From Kappaphycus alvarezii (Eukaryota > Rhodophyta > Florideophyceae > Gigartinales > Solieriaceae), in NCBI GenBank assembly GCA_002205965.3, contig NADL03000768.1:186001-250000 (forward strand): a stretch of DNA of 64,000 nucleotides, written 5' to 3'. The position numbers were made by a program, and so were the translations under genes. Shown here piece after piece: positions 62,912 to 64,000 of the stretch. Position 1 is the stretch's first letter. Every line of letters begins with the position of its first letter. A model generated the notes under the pieces. That model saw nothing but the letters and a program-made list of their open reading frames with translations. It made no database searches and was not told where the DNA came from.

Positions 62912-63182
62912 TGGAATGATTGGAAAATTATGGGTGAATATGATAAGGGGGGCTTCGACGTGGCTGTGATCCACAACTGGAAGCAAGTCACGCTGTCACG
63001 TCTGCATCTCGGTTGCATTTGATTTCCCCTGTGTTGTAAGCCACTCCAGATAGGGCCACGTTGGCAGCTTACCGTTGCTCAAGGCCTTGGGGTGCGATCA
63101 GAACCGTCGAAGAGGTCTATATAACCGACAACTTGGAAACCTTAGCCACAACTTCCGGTCCCTCAAGTCGTCGCTTGTTCTC
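62912..63182 (+). repeat. DIRS right direct repeat
   Basis: Matches 58687-58956 with very few differences, including the TATA-like GGTCTATATAACCG near 63114. Confidence 0.93.
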
Positions 63183-64000
63183 CGCCTCCCACCCTCCATT
63201 CGTCCTTCATGACCCAATCACAAGCCGTCAATTGTTCTTGATTTATGATGATTTTATTTTATGATTCTTTACTTATTATGGATTTTTTTTTTCAAGTCTC
63301 ACCCAAACGCAGCAACCGGTGGAAGTGTTGATTTGGTTCTGGTCAGAGGATCAACGCGCATATTGGTCACGGGCGTATGATCGCGCTACTCTCCTTACAA
63401 CGCTTGCGAAGCGAACACACCAAATCTAAAGAGTTTACCCAAGCGTACGCATGATGGAACGAATGGAGCCGGACAAGGATTTCAGCGTCTGGGGAGACAC
63501 GTCGATCACCTCATCCAATTCCACCATTACATTACTCCCGGCCCATTATCCTCGGTCCTGGCAACTCACCCGCATTTTCGCTAGAACATCCTCTTCCCTT
63601 CGTGTGCCTCCCCAGGCCGGCCATTGCTGGCAGCGTACGTCCACTCAAGATAAGTAAGGTTAGCACCAAACGGAAGCTCTCACACTACACCCCATTGAGA
63701 TACCATCCCCGGAAGAAGCGCCCGCGCCCAAAGCCGCTGTACAGCAGCATCCGAGGATTCGATTGATCAAGCATTTTTAACCCTGCTATTACCAAATCTG
63801 TCTCGAGCAAACGTCGAACACAAAGGTTCAAATCAGTCCCAACTATAAGTACGCATTACAGCTGATTGCTGTAATGCGTACTTATTTAGTTATCCCTGTT
63901 GCTGTTAGCTACTTGCTTTCATAAAGTGTTTGTGTTTCTCTCTATTGTTTAATTAACTACAGAAAAACTGAATTTGTGGGCTACATTGGTAGTTTGCAGG
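63183..64000. other. Unassigned end of window
   Basis: A plus-strand frame of 68 codons (63451-63657) and a short piece with YWSRAYDRATLLTTLAKRTH near 63355 may be coding, but no domain is recognised. It may be the interior of a second, deleted copy of the DIRS-like element, since the word TCTCTATTGTTTAATT recurs near 63940. Confidence 0.35.
63845..63885. repeat. Perfect 17-bp-arm hairpin
   Basis: ATAAGTACGCATTACAG (63845-63861) is the exact reverse complement of CTGTAATGCGTACTTAT (63869-63885), with the loop CTGATTG. Confidence 0.92.

Larger units (their letters stand above)
58687..63182 (+). mobile_element. DIRS/PAT-like tyrosine-recombinase retrotransposon
   Basis: Gag-like region, RT-RNase H of DIRS type and a tyrosine recombinase in one strand, enclosed by near-identical direct repeats of about 270 bp (58687-58956 and 62912-63182). 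No integrase or LTR ends (TG...CA) are present. Direct rather than inverted repeats point to the PAT or Ngaro branch. A word CTCTATTGTTTAATT just before the second repeat recurs at about 63940, possibly the split B repeat. Coding parts contain several stops although the repeats differ little. Confidence 0.85.

Noticed and set aside
63845-63885. Helitron 3' end
   Set aside because: The hairpin is suggestive, but no CTRR follows within about 10 to 12 bases and no helicase or Rep sequence is present.
1-64000. Bacterial or phage operon structure, CRISPR, riboswitches
   Set aside because: No operon-like gene runs or ribosome-binding sites. All clear features are eukaryotic transposable elements.

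Overview
This is a eukaryotic window made almost entirely of transposable elements. The only trace of a host-type gene I can name is a broken histone H3 tail at 344-512. There are no operons or bacterial signals. The mix is chromodomain Ty3/gypsy, Ty1/copia, LINEs with a C-terminal zinc knuckle plus restriction-like endonuclease, a DIRS/PAT-type tyrosine-recombinase element, piggyBac and hAT. That would fit a TE-rich alga (a multicellular red alga is my best, low-confidence guess) or an oomycete. Taxonomy cannot be fixed from this sequence.

Layout. 0.8-5.2 kb: decayed gypsy polyprotein, minus strand (Gy1). 6.2-7.8 kb: nearly complete piggyBac transposase, minus strand. 8.05-9.19 kb: an ORF1-like reading frame with one stop. 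9.19-14.57 kb: a young LTR element (E1) with near-identical 720-bp LTRs and two intact ORFs, gag-protease and an ORF2 whose polymerase has been deleted and which ends in a duplicated domain I do not recognise. 14.57-19.2 kb: a LINE 3' half whose endonuclease region is tandemly repeated with a 461-bp period, split by a solo LTR (17469-19003) that carries an acidic-protein ORF. 20.2-21.9 kb: antisense LINE. 21.9-27.5 kb: decayed gypsy A, itself split by a solo LTR (23576-24318). 27.5-29.5 kb: decayed copia. 30.3-33.7 kb: two LINE pieces and a second acidic-ORF solo LTR (31366-32726, minus). 33.7-45.7 kb: copia D, inserted in a LINE and itself interrupted by complete gypsy B (35262-42204, minus). 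47.0-57.5 kb: a hAT transposase pseudogene interrupted by complete gypsy C (48314-56885, minus). 58.7-63.2 kb: DIRS/PAT-like element with direct repeats.

Target-site duplications prove most of the nesting: TTGTA (copia D), GTCGC (gypsy B), GAACC (gypsy C), ATATC and GAAGA (acidic-ORF solo LTRs) and CCCTT (solo LTR in gypsy A). E1 has no matching duplication.

Three findings look most original. First, E1 is a young, apparently gag-only passenger with a duplicated unknown domain. Second, an LTR family encodes a conserved acidic protein inside the LTR itself. Third, chromoviruses B and C share a leader module between the 5' LTR and gag: a two-finger C2H2 ORF whose start codon seems to be created only by splicing (A|TG), followed by a conserved block with an antisense tRNA-like sequence.
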